From positions 1,598,501-1,662,500 of the forward strand of contig NZ_JACJUO010000001.1 in assembly GCF_014397025.1 (NCBI RefSeq): a DNA stretch of 64,000 bases, read 5' to 3'. Under the pieces are notes generated by a model. That model saw only the letters and a list, made by a program, of their open reading frames with translations. It did not search any database and was not told where the DNA came from. The DNA is from Ochrobactrum sp. Marseille-Q0166 (GTDB lineage Bacteria > Pseudomonadota > Alphaproteobacteria > Rhizobiales > Rhizobiaceae). Shown here piece after piece: positions 33,601-43,372 of this stretch (positions within the stretch are counted from its first letter, which is position 1; the number at the start of each line of letters is the position of its first letter). Position numbers and translations under genes: made by a program.

Positions 33601-35574
33601 TCAAAGCGAGGCCAACCGCGATTCAGCTGTTTTATCAGACGCTTTCTGCATTCCTGCGTCACGGTCATAAACATCATTAAAGAAACGCACTTTCCCACTC
33701 GCATCCGGCCAAGCTGTGAAATAGGCAATATAAACCGGCACAGGATTCGAGACTTTGATGCCGCGCTCATCTTTGCCGAAATATTTGCCAAGTTCATCAA
33801 CTTGCTTGCCAAGGACGGCCGCAGCCATGTCGCGCGGGCGTTCCAGACGAATGCAACCATGGCTCAGAGCGCGCATATCGCGGCTAAAATAGGACTTTGC
33901 GGGGGTGTCATGCATATAAATGTCATGCGCATTCGGGAACAGAATTTTCAATTCACCCAATGCATTATCGAGGCTGGGCTTCTGACGAATGCCAACATGC
34001 GCTTTGCCTGCCGCGACAGCATTCCAATTTACAGCACTTGCCGATACCTTTTTACCACCGACATAAACCTCATAGCCGTTACGGTCGAGATAGCTCGTAT
34101 CACGCATGACCTTCGGCAGCATTTCATTCAGAATGATCGAACGAGGCACACCCCATGATGGATTGAAAACAACGGTCTGGATCTTATTGTAAAAGAAATA
34201 GGTCTGATGTGTCGGTGAGCCAATAACCACATTCATGGCCAGTTTCTCTTTACCGTCTTCAAAATATTCGGCCCGATAAGACGGCTGATTGACCATCACG
34301 TAGCGTGAACCGAAGTCATGCGGCAGCCAGCGTAGACGCTCCATCGAATAAAGGATGCGATCACGCTTCACTGAACCTTGCTCGCCCTGCAAAGCCGCAA
34401 TCGTATTCTTGCCAATAATACCATCCGGCGTACTGCCGGAAAGCTTTTGATAATCCTTGATAGCTGCCGCGAGTTCGGGGTCATAGATGTTTGCGTCGGC
34501 ATGAGCCTGCAATACATCGCGATGCTCATTCATGTAGTTCGCAGGCGCATGACGCGTGATCAGCGCTACAACCTTGCCAAGTTCATCATTGGTATCACCC
34601 GGACGGATAGCCTTATCAAGGGAGATACGGATTGGCTCTCGTGAAGGTGTGGGCGTGTTCGCCAATTCACGCTTCAAAATGGCATAAGCTTCATTGTTGG
34701 GCTGAAAGCCTTTCAGGAAAGCGACCGGATCGCTCTCAGACGCAAGTTTTTCAAGAACAGCTTTAGGATCGACTCGATTTCGCGGCAAATCATAAAAGCC
34801 GCTCAGTCTGTCAGCAACAATACGCCCTTCACCCGCATCAATCGCGTATCGCAAAGCGCGTGCTGACATTTTAATTTCAAAGTCTGCGAGTTTCTGCTGA
34901 CGTTCTGCAAGCTGCTGCTCGTTGAAATGATCACCAGGAATGGCAACAGCATATTCTTCCGGGTTGAGACCATCTTCATCGGCTTGCGCAAAGAACGCAG
35001 CAACGCCGCCCGCCTTATCGAGCGCCTTGTTATCCGCGGACCAGATAAATGTTCGCTTTTGCGAATAAAAACTGACAATCGCATCTGCGATTTGTTTCTC
35101 TGCTTTAACATCCGTTGTTTTCAGATATTCAGCAGCTGCATCAAAAGCCAGTTCACCAAGCGTCTCATCAACTCTTTTTGCTGCACCAATCGGCGACATA
35201 CCAGACGTAAGCGGATCGATAGTCGCTGGCTGAACTGCAGCCGTCACCTGCATATCCAGAGCGCTGAAATCGACTTTGATCAGAGCGTCGGGCTTATAGT
35301 TGTAAATCTGTGGTCCTTTGACGGTAACACGTTGTGCCGGTGGCACTGCTGCCCGCGGAACAGAAACAGGCTTAGCGCTGTTCTGCACCGGCGCTGTTGG
35401 CGTAACCTGAACCGGCGGCTGAACAGGTTGAGCCTGTTGCTGACGGCGCTGCTGAAACAATTCCAGCAAGGAATTTGCAGCCTGGGCCTGAGCCGTGGAA
35501 AAAAGCGTTGAAGCGGCTAATGCGACCGCCAAAGCGCTGCGAATATAAGGGCCGCTTTTCCGATGATTATTCAT
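33601..35574 (-). CDS. L,D-transpeptidase of the YcbB/LdtD type
   Basis: About 657 residues. A signal peptide (cleavage near AQAQAA) is followed by a glutamine/proline-rich linker, a scaffold domain (about 110-330), a peptidoglycan-binding domain around SGSTPDGIIGKNTIAALQGE, and a YkuD catalytic domain. The catalytic signature is LSHGCIRLERPRD, with the cysteine near residue 570. It makes 3-3 cross-links in peptidoglycan or attaches proteins to it in the periplasm. Large YcbB-like enzymes are normal in Rhizobiales. The start at MNNHRKSG fits the signal peptide best; an earlier ATG at MQFSRQL is possible. Confidence 0.9.
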   Translation of the reverse strand: MNNHRKSGPYIRSALAVALAASTLFSTAQAQAANSLLELFQQRRQQQAQPVQPPVQVTPTAPVQNSAKPVSVPRAAVPPAQRVTVKGPQIYNYKPDALIKVDFSALDMQVTAAVQPATIDPLTSGMSPIGAAKRVDETLGELAFDAAAEYLKTTDVKAEKQIADAIVSFYSQKRTFIWSADNKALDKAGGVAAFFAQADEDGLNPEEYAVAIPGDHFNEQQLAERQQKLADFEIKMSARALRYAIDAGEGRIVADRLSGFYDLPRNRVDPKAVLEKLASESDPVAFLKGFQPNNEAYAILKRELANTPTPSREPIRISLDKAIRPGDTNDELGKVVALITRHAPANYMNEHRDVLQAHADANIYDPELAAAIKDYQKLSGSTPDGIIGKNTIAALQGEQGSVKRDRILYSMERLRWLPHDFGSRYVMVNQPSYRAEYFEDGKEKLAMNVVIGSPTHQTYFFYNKIQTVVFNPSWGVPRSIILNEMLPKVMRDTSYLDRNGYEVYVGGKKVSASAVNWNAVAAGKAHVGIRQKPSLDNALGELKILFPNAHDIYMHDTPAKSYFSRDMRALSHGCIRLERPRDMAAAVLGKQVDELGKYFGKDERGIKVSNPVPVYIAYFTAWPDASGKVRFFNDVYDRDAGMQKASDKTAESRLASL

Positions 35575-35874
35575 GCCACTATACAACTGTCTGGAGAACT
35601 GCATTCTAACCGCCAATTCAGTGCGACCGCCGATAAGCAAGCCGCGTCAATCTTTGCCATTAGAATTGATGAATCTCGTATAGAATCTTTTAACGTTAAC
35701 GCATCTTTCTATATTTTTTGCACTCTGTGCATCAAATTTTATTGAAAATTGTTGGGTGAATATAGCGGGCATATTTGTTTTCGATGTCGTTGCGCAAAGT
35801 GCCGCAGTGGATTCCAAGCCTCATCGCGTTAAAAGCCCCGCAGAATATAACGGGCAAGCAAGCGAGGTACCAAA
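35575..35874. other. Divergent intergenic region
   Basis: 300 bases between the L,D-transpeptidase and fumarase genes. It must hold both promoters. I see no convincing frame, repeat or hairpin. Confidence 0.4.
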
Positions 35875-37494
35875 ATGGCAGAAGCAAGCGCCGCCGATCT
35901 CTTTCCACTTGGCGAAGACAAAACCCCTTATCGCAAACTGACTTCTGACTACGTTTCGGTTGATTCATTTAAGGGGCAGGAAATTCTAAGCGTTGACGCC
36001 GAAGGCCTGCGCCTTCTGTCGGAAGCTGCATTTGCTGACATTAATCACTTGCTGCGCCCGGGCCATTTGCAACAGCTCGCAAAGATCATGCAAGACCCGG
36101 AGGCGACGGATAATGACCGGTTCGTCGCTTATGATCTTCTGAAAAACGCCAATATTGCAGCCGGTGGTGTGCTGCCGATGTGTCAGGATACGGGCACTGC
36201 GATTATTATGGGAAAAAAGGGGCGTCGCGTTTGGACCGAAGGTGGCGACGCCGATGCCTTAGGCGCTGGCGTTCTTGATGCCTATAATAAGAAAAACCTG
36301 CGCTACTCACAGCTTGCCCCATTATCGATGTTCGAGGAAAAGAACACCAAGAACAATCTGCCGGCACAGATCGATATCTATGAAGAAGGCGAAGACGCTT
36401 ACAAGTTCCTGTTTGTCGCCAAAGGCGGTGGCTCTGCGAACAAGACATTCCTGTTTCAAGGAACACCTTCTCTTCTGACACATGATCGAATGATCGAATT
36501 TCTGAAGGACAAAATCCTCAGCCTTGGCACGGCTGCCTGCCCTCCTTATCATCTTGCGATCGTCATCGGCGGAACGTCGGCAGAAATGAATCTGAAAACC
36601 GTGAAGCTGGCCTCCACGCGTTATCTCGATGAACTTCCTACTGAGGGTTCAGAAACTGGCCATGCTTTCCGTGACCTGGCAATGGAAGCAGAGATTCACA
36701 AGCTGACGCAGTCACTCGGCGTTGGAGCGCAATTTGGCGGCAAATATTTCTGCCATGACGTGCGCGTTATCCGGCTGCCGCGTCACGGCGCGTCGTTGCC
36801 GATCGGTCTTGGTGTTTCCTGCTCGGCAGATCGTCAGGCTAAGGGAAAGATCACCAAAGATGGTATTTTCCTTGAGCAACTTGAAACCAATCCGGCGCAA
36901 TATATGCCAGAGATTGATGAAGAGAAGCTGTCATCACATGTGGTGAAAATCGACCTTAATCAGCCGATGGAAGACATTTTGAAAGAATTGTCGAAGCATC
37001 CGGTCAAAACCCAGCTTTCGCTGACAGGTTCGATCATTGTTGCGCGCGATCTGGCCCATGCGAAAATCCGCGAACGTCTGGAAAATGGTGAATCCATGCC
37101 AGATTATTTCAAGAACCATCCGATTTATTATGCAGGCCCTGCCAAAACACCGACCGGCTATGCTTCGGGTTCCTTCGGACCGACCACTGCTGGCCGTATG
37201 GATTCCTATGTCGATCAGTTCCAGGCGTTCGGTGGCTCAATGGTGATGCTGGCTAAAGGAAATCGCTCACGTCAGGTGCGTGAAGCCTGCGGAAAGCATG
37301 GCGGTTTCTATCTTGGCTCCATTGGCGGCCCCGCTGCCCGTCTTGCACAAGACTGCATCAAGAAGGTTGAGGTCGTTGAATATCCAGAACTTGGAATGGA
37401 AGCCATCTGGCGTATTGAAGTTGTTGATTTCCCTGCCTTTATCGTCATCGATGACAAGGGAAATGATTTCTTCAAAGACCTGAATCTGGGTTGA
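35875..37494 (+). CDS. fumA: Fumarate hydratase class I
   Basis: 539-residue iron-sulfur fumarase, reversible hydration of fumarate to malate in the citric acid cycle. The N-terminal alpha part has the cluster cysteine in [17 protein letters not shown]; further cysteines lie in TAACPPYH and GVSCSAD. The C-terminal beta part contains [15 protein letters not shown]. Its fused alpha-beta length is standard. Activity depends on Fe-S cluster insertion, for which the window also encodes sufA and suf genes. It is a lone gene ending in a terminator. Confidence 0.95.
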   Translation: MAEASAADLFPLGEDKTPYRKLTSDYVSVDSFKGQEILSVDAEGLRLLSEAAFADINHLLRPGHLQQLAKIMQDPEATDNDRFVAYDLLKNANIAAGGVLPMCQDTGTAIIMGKKGRRVWTEGGDADALGAGVLDAYNKKNLRYSQLAPLSMFEEKNTKNNLPAQIDIYEEGEDAYKFLFVAKGGGSANKTFLFQGTPSLLTHDRMIEFLKDKILSLGTAACPPYHLAIVIGGTSAEMNLKTVKLASTRYLDELPTEGSETGHAFRDLAMEAEIHKLTQSLGVGAQFGGKYFCHDVRVIRLPRHGASLPIGLGVSCSADRQAKGKITKDGIFLEQLETNPAQYMPEIDEEKLSSHVVKIDLNQPMEDILKELSKHPVKTQLSLTGSIIVARDLAHAKIRERLENGESMPDYFKNHPIYYAGPAKTPTGYASGSFGPTTAGRMDSYVDQFQAFGGSMVMLAKGNRSRQVREACGKHGGFYLGSIGGPAARLAQDCIKKVEVVEYPELGMEAIWRIEVVDFPAFIVIDDKGNDFFKDLNLG

Positions 37495-37499
37495 GCAAT

Positions 37500-37523
37500 A
37501 AGGGCGGGAAACCGCCCTTTTCT
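37500..37523. terminator. Bidirectional terminator after fumarase
   Basis: AAGGGCGG with complement, GAAA loop, T run. It lies between convergent fumarase and the DUF971 gene. Confidence 0.88.
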
Positions 37524-37888
37524 TATCTCGGATCGCGTTTCAGACCTTTTTCAGCCAACTCATCGAGATAGGTCTGCCAGAGCTTTTCTTTCTCCGCGCC
37601 TAGCTTATGGAGATAAGTCCATGAAAACAGGCCGGTATCGTGCATGTCGTCAAATGTAATGCGAACAGCATAATTGCCAATTGGGTCCATACGCATGATC
37701 TCGACATTGCGTTTACCGCCAACAGTCACGCGCTGCTCTGGAGAATGGCCCTGCACTTCTGCCGACGGAGACAAAACCCGTAACAATTCTGCCGTCAACT
37801 CAAAGCGTTCGCCACGGTCGAAGGCGACTGTCAAAAGCTTGCGATCCTTTGAAACACGCAGTTCGGTCGGCCAGAAATCACTCAACAT
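37523..37888 (-). CDS. DUF971 / gamma-butyrobetaine hydroxylase N-terminal-like domain protein
   Basis: About 121 residues forming one DUF971 domain: ELRVSKDRKLLTVAFDRGE, then LLRVLSPSAEVQGH, GNYAVRITFDDMHDTGLFSW. In eukaryotes this domain precedes the hydroxylase; alone in bacteria it is often linked to Fe-S protein assembly or Mrp-like proteins, but its role is not firmly known. The start MLSDFWP is preferred; an ATG eight codons earlier is possible. A palindromic repeat lies just upstream. Confidence 0.82.
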   Translation of the reverse strand: MLSDFWPTELRVSKDRKLLTVAFDRGERFELTAELLRVLSPSAEVQGHSPEQRVTVGGKRNVEIMRMDPIGNYAVRITFDDMHDTGLFSWTYLHKLGAEKEKLWQTYLDELAEKGLKRDPR

Positions 37889-37904
37889 ACTTCTCCGGAG
37901 CTTG

Positions 37905-37962
37905 GTGCGCATCTTTGTCCCAAAAGTGTGAAGTGCTTTCGGACAAAGATGCGTGTTAAAGA
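37905..37962. repeat. RIME-like intergenic repeat, copy 3, with 12-bp arms
   Basis: Perfect arms GCATCTTTGTCC and complement around a 20-base centre CAAAAGTGTGAAGTGCTTTC. This is the clearest of the three copies. It lies just upstream of the DUF971 gene and could fold in RNA from either strand. Confidence 0.65.
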
Positions 37963-38172
37963 GACAATAAAAGCGCGGATATGATCCAATCAGGTCGAAA
38001 CGCGCTCGATAAAGCGTCTATTTATTTAATAAACCCGCCGCCCGTCACGGTCTATTTTTTATTCTTCGCTTTTTGTTGAAGCAGGCTTGTATGTCTGTGA
38101 GCTAGACAAATCGAAAATTGAAAACTATCTCTAAATGTAGAATGCTAGAAAATATCGCGACACACGAGAACA

Positions 38173-39219
38173 ATGGCAAATATTACGCAAAGTATTGATA
38201 AAATGCCTAACGTTTCTCCCGCCGGACCGATGATTGATCCGTTTGGGCGCGCTGTCACTTATCTGCGTGTGTCTGTCACAGATCGTTGTGATTTCCGCTG
38301 CACTTATTGCATGGCGGAGCATATGACCTTTCTGCCCAAAAAAGACCTGCTTACGCTCGAAGAACTCGACAGAATTTGCAGTGCCTTTATCGATAAGGGC
38401 GTGCGCAAATTACGTTTGACCGGCGGAGAACCGCTCGTTCGAAAAAACATCATGCATCTTATTCGAGGTCTCTCCAGACATTTGCAAACGGGCGCACTGC
38501 ATGAACTGACACTCACGACAAACGGTTCACAGCTTGCACGCTATGCAGATGAACTGGCAGATTGCGGTGTTAAACGCATCAATGTTTCTATCGATACTCT
38601 TGACGCGGACAAATTTCGTACAATCACGCGCTGGGGCGATATTAACCGGGTTATCGAGGGAATTGATGCAGCACAAAAAGCAGGTATTCGCGTCAAGATC
38701 AACGCGGTCGCACTTAAAGACTTCAATGAATTTGAAATCCCGCAGCTAATCCGCTGGGCGCATGGCCGCGACATGGATATGACGCTTATCGAAACAATGC
38801 CTATGGGAGAAATTGAAGTTGATCGTACCGATCAATACCTTCCACTCTCCAAACTTCGATCCGATCTCAGCCGGCAGTTTACGCTCTCTGATATTCCCTA
38901 TCGCACGGGTGGTCCTGCACGCTATGTTAAGATTGCAGAGACCGGCGGGCGCCTCGGTTTCATAACACCTCTTACGCATAATTTCTGTGAGAGCTGCAAT
39001 CGCGTGCGCCTCACCTGCACTGGAACACTTTATATGTGTCTCGGCCAAAATGATGACGCCGATCTGCGTGCCGCGGTGCGTGCGAGCGAAGGCGACAGCG
39101 TTTTAAACGATGCAATCGATGAAGCTATTTCACGCAAACCCAAAGGACATGACTTTATTATTGACCGAGAACACAATCGGCCAGCGGTCGCACGCCATAT
39201 GAGCCTCACAGGCGGATAA
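38173..39219 (+). CDS. moaA: GTP 3',8-cyclase
   Basis: 348-residue radical SAM enzyme of molybdopterin synthesis. The SAM cluster cysteines are Cys39, Cys43 and Cys46 in [13 protein letters not shown]. The second, GTP-binding cluster uses cysteines in [16 protein letters not shown]. The C-terminal double glycine (SLTGG) needed in this family is present. It converts GTP to the 3',8-cyclo precursor acted on by MoaC. It heads a cluster with a DMT transporter, mobA and mobB; moaC and moeA are not here. Confidence 0.96.
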   Translation: MANITQSIDKMPNVSPAGPMIDPFGRAVTYLRVSVTDRCDFRCTYCMAEHMTFLPKKDLLTLEELDRICSAFIDKGVRKLRLTGGEPLVRKNIMHLIRGLSRHLQTGALHELTLTTNGSQLARYADELADCGVKRINVSIDTLDADKFRTITRWGDINRVIEGIDAAQKAGIRVKINAVALKDFNEFEIPQLIRWAHGRDMDMTLIETMPMGEIEVDRTDQYLPLSKLRSDLSRQFTLSDIPYRTGGPARYVKIAETGGRLGFITPLTHNFCESCNRVRLTCTGTLYMCLGQNDDADLRAAVRASEGDSVLNDAIDEAISRKPKGHDFIIDREHNRPAVARHMSLTGG

Positions 39220-39308
39220 ATAATTTAGATGGATTTGCACAAAGTATAAATTGGACCGAATCCAAATGATAAGCTAGCGATATAAAACCCTTAACCGGAT
39301 TTCATATC

Positions 39309-40211
39309 GTGCCGCAGTCAGCGAACTTCCGTGCCAGTATTTTCATGCTCCTCGCCATGGGCACGTTCACCATTGGTGACACCATTACAAAATACCTTCT
39401 AGAGCAGATGAACAGCGGTCAGTACATGTTTGTCCGCGGAATATTTGCGACCATCGCGATTGGTTTTCTTGCCTGGCGCAATGGCGCACTGCGCCACTTG
39501 TCCATGGACTTGATGACAATATTGCGTGTTATTGGCGAAGTGGTCGCAACGATCACCTATATTTATTCACTGGGCCATCTTTCACAAGCATTCTGTTCGG
39601 CTGTTTTTCAGGCAACGCCGCTGGTTGTGACATTGGGAGCGGTGCTTTTTCTCAATGAAAAAGTGGGCTGGCGGCGCTGGATGTGTATTTCAGTGGGATT
39701 AATTGGCGTAATAATCATTATTCGCCCAGGCGCTGAAGGTACATCAAGCCTTGCGGCTGTCGGCGTTCTGCTTTCAAGCGTATGTTTTGCAGCGCTGCGT
39801 GATATCGCAACGCGCCGTGTTCCGGCACACGTGCCCACGCTCTACCTTTCAACGCTGACTGCCGGAGCTATCGCACTGACCGGTGGAGCACTGACCTTAC
39901 CAATGGGCGGCTGGCAACCAGTCGGAATCGAACCCATTCTTTTGATGGCTTTAGCCGCAGGCCTTTTGCTTGTTGGTTATCACTTTATCATCATGGCGAT
40001 GCGCGAAGGCGAAATCTCGTTCGTTTCTCCGTTCCGATATTCAAGCCTGCTATGGGCAATACTATTGAGCACCATTGTTTTTAATCAGGCACCCGATTCC
40101 TATACCATCGCCGGATCAGTTCTCGTGGTTGGTAGCGGTATCTATATGGTTTATCGCGAAAATATTCGCAAAAAGCGCGCGCAGAAAGTGCGTAGGCTGG
40201 AATCCATATAA
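39309..40211 (+). CDS. EamA/DMT-family transporter in the molybdenum cofactor cluster
   Basis: 300 residues with about ten membrane helices in two EamA repeats; the start codon is GTG. Characteristic segments are LLAMGTFTIGDTITKYLLEQ and MFVRGIFATIAIGF. It starts 90 bases after moaA, and its stop overlaps the mobA start (ATAATG), so it is part of the same operon. A role in cofactor or metabolite transport is conceivable, but the family as a whole is broad and the substrate unknown. Confidence 0.86.
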   Translation: MPQSANFRASIFMLLAMGTFTIGDTITKYLLEQMNSGQYMFVRGIFATIAIGFLAWRNGALRHLSMDLMTILRVIGEVVATITYIYSLGHLSQAFCSAVFQATPLVVTLGAVLFLNEKVGWRRWMCISVGLIGVIIIIRPGAEGTSSLAAVGVLLSSVCFAALRDIATRRVPAHVPTLYLSTLTAGAIALTGGALTLPMGGWQPVGIEPILLMALAAGLLLVGYHFIIMAMREGEISFVSPFRYSSLLWAILLSTIVFNQAPDSYTIAGSVLVVGSGIYMVYRENIRKKRAQKVRRLESI

Positions 40212-40858
40212 TGCCAAAATTTAACAACATAGCAGGCGTGATCATTGCTGGAGGTCAATCCAGCCGGATGCATGCCGACGGCATCTGCGGTGACAAATTT
40301 CTACAGTTGCTCGGCACAAAAACCATACTCGAACATGTTGCGGCTCGGCTCAAGCCACAGGTTGATCACCTTTTTCTCAATACCAACAGCGATCAAACCA
40401 ATCTTCCAAACCTGAACATCCCCATTATATTAGATAAGAAGTCACGCAATGGTGGCCCACTTGTCGGCATCAAAACAGCACTTGAATATGCGCATGATTT
40501 TGCCTTTTTACTCTGCGTCCCCGCAGACAGCCCCTTCCTGCCAACCAACCTTTTGGTTCAGTTTTACAATCGACACAAGCAAACCAATGCGCGGATTGTT
40601 CTCGCCAGTTCAAATGGACGAACTCATCCAATTTTCGGCCTCTGGAAAACTGATCTATTGCAGCCACTGAGCGACTGGCTGGAACGTTCTGATAAAGCGA
40701 GTATTCTGGCCTTCGCGCATACAATCGGATTCGAGGAGGTGGAGTTTCCGCTGAAATCTTTGCCTGAAACGACAGGCAACTATGATCCGTTTTTCAACAT
40801 CAACAGGGCCGAAGATCTTACAAACGCAAGAAAACTTTACGAGACACTGCAATGGTAA
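40211..40858 (+). CDS. mobA: Molybdenum cofactor guanylyltransferase
   Basis: 215-residue nucleotidyltransferase attaching GMP to molybdopterin. The glycine-rich loop is VIIAGGQSSRM, followed by an insertion (HADGICGDKF) with the conserved lysine. The metal-binding aspartate is in CVPADSPFLP. It makes the MGD form of the cofactor for DMSO-reductase-type enzymes such as formate dehydrogenase or nitrate reductase, none of which lies in the window. It overlaps mobB by seven bases. Confidence 0.93.
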   Translation: MPKFNNIAGVIIAGGQSSRMHADGICGDKFLQLLGTKTILEHVAARLKPQVDHLFLNTNSDQTNLPNLNIPIILDKKSRNGGPLVGIKTALEYAHDFAFLLCVPADSPFLPTNLLVQFYNRHKQTNARIVLASSNGRTHPIFGLWKTDLLQPLSDWLERSDKASILAFAHTIGFEEVEFPLKSLPETTGNYDPFFNINRAEDLTNARKLYETLQW

Positions 40859-41355
40859 AGAAGATATTTGGCATCACTGGCTGGAAAAACTCGGGCAAAA
40901 CAACGCTGACGGAAAAGCTTGTGCAGGAGTTTGCCAGACGCGGCATTAAAATTTCCACCGTGAAGCATGCGCACCATAACTTCGACATCGATCATATCGG
41001 CACAGATTCGCGGCGACACAGAAATGCGGGTGCTTCAGAAGTGGCCATCGTATCATCCGCGCGCTACGCAATCATGCACGAAAATATGGGCGAAGAAGAA
41101 CCTTCACTGGCCGAAATTGTCGCGAAACTTTCGCCGTGTGATCTGATTCTTGTTGAGGGCTACAAACGCGAATCTCATTACAAAATCGAGCTGAGGCGTT
41201 CGGGGGCGCATGAAGGCCCAGCGCTTTCAGACGACGATCCAACCATCGTTGCCATCGCCAGTGATCATGGGGAACAAGACGAAAGATTGCCCGTATTTCA
41301 TCTTGATGAAATTACAGATATTGCAGACTTTATTCAGCGATTGTTAGGCTTGTGA
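40852..41355 (+). CDS. mobB: Molybdopterin-guanine dinucleotide biosynthesis adaptor
   Basis: 167-residue GTP-binding protein, usual MobB size. P-loop GWKNSGKTTLTEKL near the N-terminus, the histidine-rich KHAHHNFDIDH segment, and LILVEGYKRESHYKIELRR. MobB helps MobA with GTP delivery but is not essential in E. coli. Last gene of the moaA-DMT-mobA-mobB cluster. Confidence 0.94.
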   Translation: MVKKIFGITGWKNSGKTTLTEKLVQEFARRGIKISTVKHAHHNFDIDHIGTDSRRHRNAGASEVAIVSSARYAIMHENMGEEEPSLAEIVAKLSPCDLILVEGYKRESHYKIELRRSGAHEGPALSDDDPTIVAIASDHGEQDERLPVFHLDEITDIADFIQRLLGL

Positions 41356-41694
41356 GGATTTCACTAAATTCTACAACTTTTACCCTATAAAAATTTTACT
41401 TATCGCCGTCAGAAGCAAAAATCCCTCTTAAATCCCCTTATCACATGCACAATTAAATTACGTCGACCGTCTTGCAATCCACTAGGAATTGGTGGGATGA
41501 TCAGCATCGGGGTAGATGATTGGGCATGTACAAGAAAAAATATTGCGCATTGTTATATCCAGCATCTATTTGTATCGAATGAAGGATTACTGTCGAATTT
41601 GGTGCTAAATAACTTATACCGACAGCGTCCCTTAAAGCGGCTGAACCAGAAAAAGAATCAGGGAACCAGCCACAACGAAACGAGAGGACTAAGA
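41356..41694. other. Leader of the amino-acid transporter operon
   Basis: About 340 AT-rich bases. The reading frame of the binding protein is open backwards into this region, but with no signal-like start and no ribosome binding site, so I regard it as untranslated. It is long enough to hold a regulated promoter. No known riboswitch fold was recognised. Confidence 0.45.
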
Positions 41695-42501
41695 ATGCGC
41701 GTTATTCAGCGTATCGCTGCAGCAACATCCGTCGCAGCACTTGCTATTACACTCGGCAACATGACCATCGGCACTGCAAATGCTCAGGAACCACTGAAGC
41801 TCAAAATTGGTACAGAAGGTGCTTATCCTCCATTCAATTTCATCAAGCCAGATGGTACGCTGTCCGGCTTTGACGTCGAGATCGCCAAGGCGCTTTGCGA
41901 CGAAATGAAAGCGGAATGTGAGTTTGTTACGCAGGAATGGGATGGCGCGATCCCTGCCCTTCAATCTGGCAAGTTTGATGCCTTCATTGCTTCCATGTCG
42001 ATCACTGACGAACGCAAGAAGCAGGTCGATTTTTCGAACAAGTACTACAACACACCTCCAGGTATTGCAGCCCCCAAGGACACCGACATCAAGGGTGTGA
42101 CCAAGGAAGACCTAGCCGGCAAGACTATTGGTGTACAGGTTTCTATCACGCACTCCAACTACTCTGAAAAGACTTTCACAGACAGCACGATCAAGGCTTA
42201 TCCGACAGCGGAAGAATATCGTCTTGACCTCGCAAACGGTCGTCTTGATGCCGTCAATGACGATAGCGTGACTTTGGCTGAATGGCTCAAGTCGCCAGAT
42301 GGCGCTTGCTGTAAGATGGTTGGCACCTTCCCGCCTGTGATTGAAATCCACGGCCCAGGTGCAGGTGTTGCGTTCAAAAAAGGCCGTCCTGAGCTGATAG
42401 AAAAATTCAACGAGGCAATCAAGGCGATCCGCACAAACGGAAAGTACAAAGAAATCAACGATAAATACTTTGATTTCGATGCGTATGGTGCTGAAAACTA
42501 A
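41695..42501 (+). CDS. Amino-acid ABC transporter, periplasmic binding protein
   Basis: 268 residues with a signal peptide (cleavage near ANAQ) and a type II periplasmic binding fold of the SBP_bac_3 family. Typical phrases are KIGTEGAYPPFNFIKPDG, SGFDVEIAKALCDEMK, and DAFIASMSITDERKKQVDFS. This pattern is shared by lysine/arginine/ornithine and octopine/nopaline-type binding proteins; a basic amino acid is likely. GAGAGGA precedes the ATG. The two permease genes follow. Confidence 0.9.
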   Translation: MRVIQRIAAATSVAALAITLGNMTIGTANAQEPLKLKIGTEGAYPPFNFIKPDGTLSGFDVEIAKALCDEMKAECEFVTQEWDGAIPALQSGKFDAFIASMSITDERKKQVDFSNKYYNTPPGIAAPKDTDIKGVTKEDLAGKTIGVQVSITHSNYSEKTFTDSTIKAYPTAEEYRLDLANGRLDAVNDDSVTLAEWLKSPDGACCKMVGTFPPVIEIHGPGAGVAFKKGRPELIEKFNEAIKAIRTNGKYKEINDKYFDFDAYGAEN

Positions 42502-42516
42502 GAATATTTAACTTTA

Positions 42517-42548
42517 TGCGCCGGTTTACTCTCAAGTAAACCGGCGCA
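42517..42548 (+). terminator. 14-bp hairpin between binding protein and permease genes
   Basis: TGCGCCGGTTTACT with perfect complement and CTCA loop, followed only by ATTATTT. Such hairpins within transporter operons stabilise the upstream message and lower expression of the permeases relative to the binding protein. Confidence 0.7.
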
Positions 42549-42575
42549 ATTATTTGGACTGTTAAGTAATTTCAA

Positions 42576-42627
42576 GATCTGTGAAAGGCGCGACAGCGCG
42601 ACTGTAAAGCAGACCCGCAAACAGATC
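42576..42627 (+). promoter_or_regulatory. Possible structured leader before the permease gene
   Basis: GATCTGT and ACAGATC pair over 37 bases that contain a small GCGC-GACA-GCGC hairpin. It stands just ahead of the ribosome binding site of the first permease. It could modulate translation; no known RNA family is recognised. Confidence 0.3.
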
Positions 42628-42647
42628 CAAGGGAAGAGAATAGGCGC

Positions 42648-43370
42648 ATGGAACATTACGCCACCTTATTGAGCTTTGGTCCAGAAGGATGGGGCCGTAG
42701 CATCGCCTGGGGACTTCTTGTCACCATTTCGCTTGCTCTTGCCACGTTACCGCTCGGATTAATTCTGGGTTTTCTGGTTGCACTTGGAAAGCAATCGACC
42801 GAAGCTTCAATGCGTCTCGCCAGCAATATCTACACGACAATTTTTCGTGGATTACCCGAGCTTCTTACGCTGTTTCTGGTCTATTTTGGCGCTTCGCTGT
42901 TACTTCAGCAAGTTCTCGCATTCTTTGACGTGAGTGCAAGAATCGAAATCAATGCCTTTTTCGCTGGCATGATCGCGCTGGGCTTTGTGTTTTCCTCCTA
43001 TTCGAGTGAAGTCTTTCTATCGGCTTTTCGCGCAATTCCTCGCGGTCAGTATGAAGGCGGTTATGCCGTGGGCCTTTCGCATTGGCAAACGATGCGTAAA
43101 GTCATTCTGCCACAGCTGATTAAGATTGCGTTGCCGGGACTTGGCAATCTTTGGCTGGTATTGCTGAAAGATACGTCACTCGTTTCTGTCATCACACTTT
43201 CGGATATTTTGCGTCAAACGTCGATTGCAGCGCGGGTAACAAAAGAGCCGTTCCTGTTCTTTGGGGTCGCCTGTCTGCTCTATCTCGCTCTTGCGATCAT
43301 CTCCTCGTACTTCATCAACCGCATCGCCCGCTGGGCAGATGCTGGCAACAACGCGTCGCGAGGAGCCTGA
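42648..43370 (+). CDS. Amino-acid ABC transporter permease 1
   Basis: 240 residues, about five membrane helices. The polar amino-acid permease signature EVFLSAFRAIPRGQYEGGYA-type loop (EAA motif) is present, followed by GLSHWQTMRKVILPQLIKI. N-terminus GWGRSIAWGLLVTISLALAT is typical of HisQ/OccQ. It forms the membrane channel with the next gene product, whose start lies two bases after this stop. Confidence 0.93.
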   Translation: MEHYATLLSFGPEGWGRSIAWGLLVTISLALATLPLGLILGFLVALGKQSTEASMRLASNIYTTIFRGLPELLTLFLVYFGASLLLQQVLAFFDVSARIEINAFFAGMIALGFVFSSYSSEVFLSAFRAIPRGQYEGGYAVGLSHWQTMRKVILPQLIKIALPGLGNLWLVLLKDTSLVSVITLSDILRQTSIAARVTKEPFLFFGVACLLYLALAIISSYFINRIARWADAGNNASRGA

Positions 43371-43372
43371 TT

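Noticed and set aside
41497..41694. 66-codon N-terminal extension of the amino-acid binding protein
   Set aside because: The extension has no ribosome site and would bury the signal peptide.
42576..42627. Known riboswitch (for example cobalamin or lysine) before the permease
   Set aside because: The conserved boxes of those classes are not recognisable; only a 7-bp closing stem and a small inner hairpin are seen.
43151..43372. N-terminal extension of permease 2 inside permease 1
   Set aside because: Out-of-frame overlap with a conserved permease; AGGAG precedes the later ATG.
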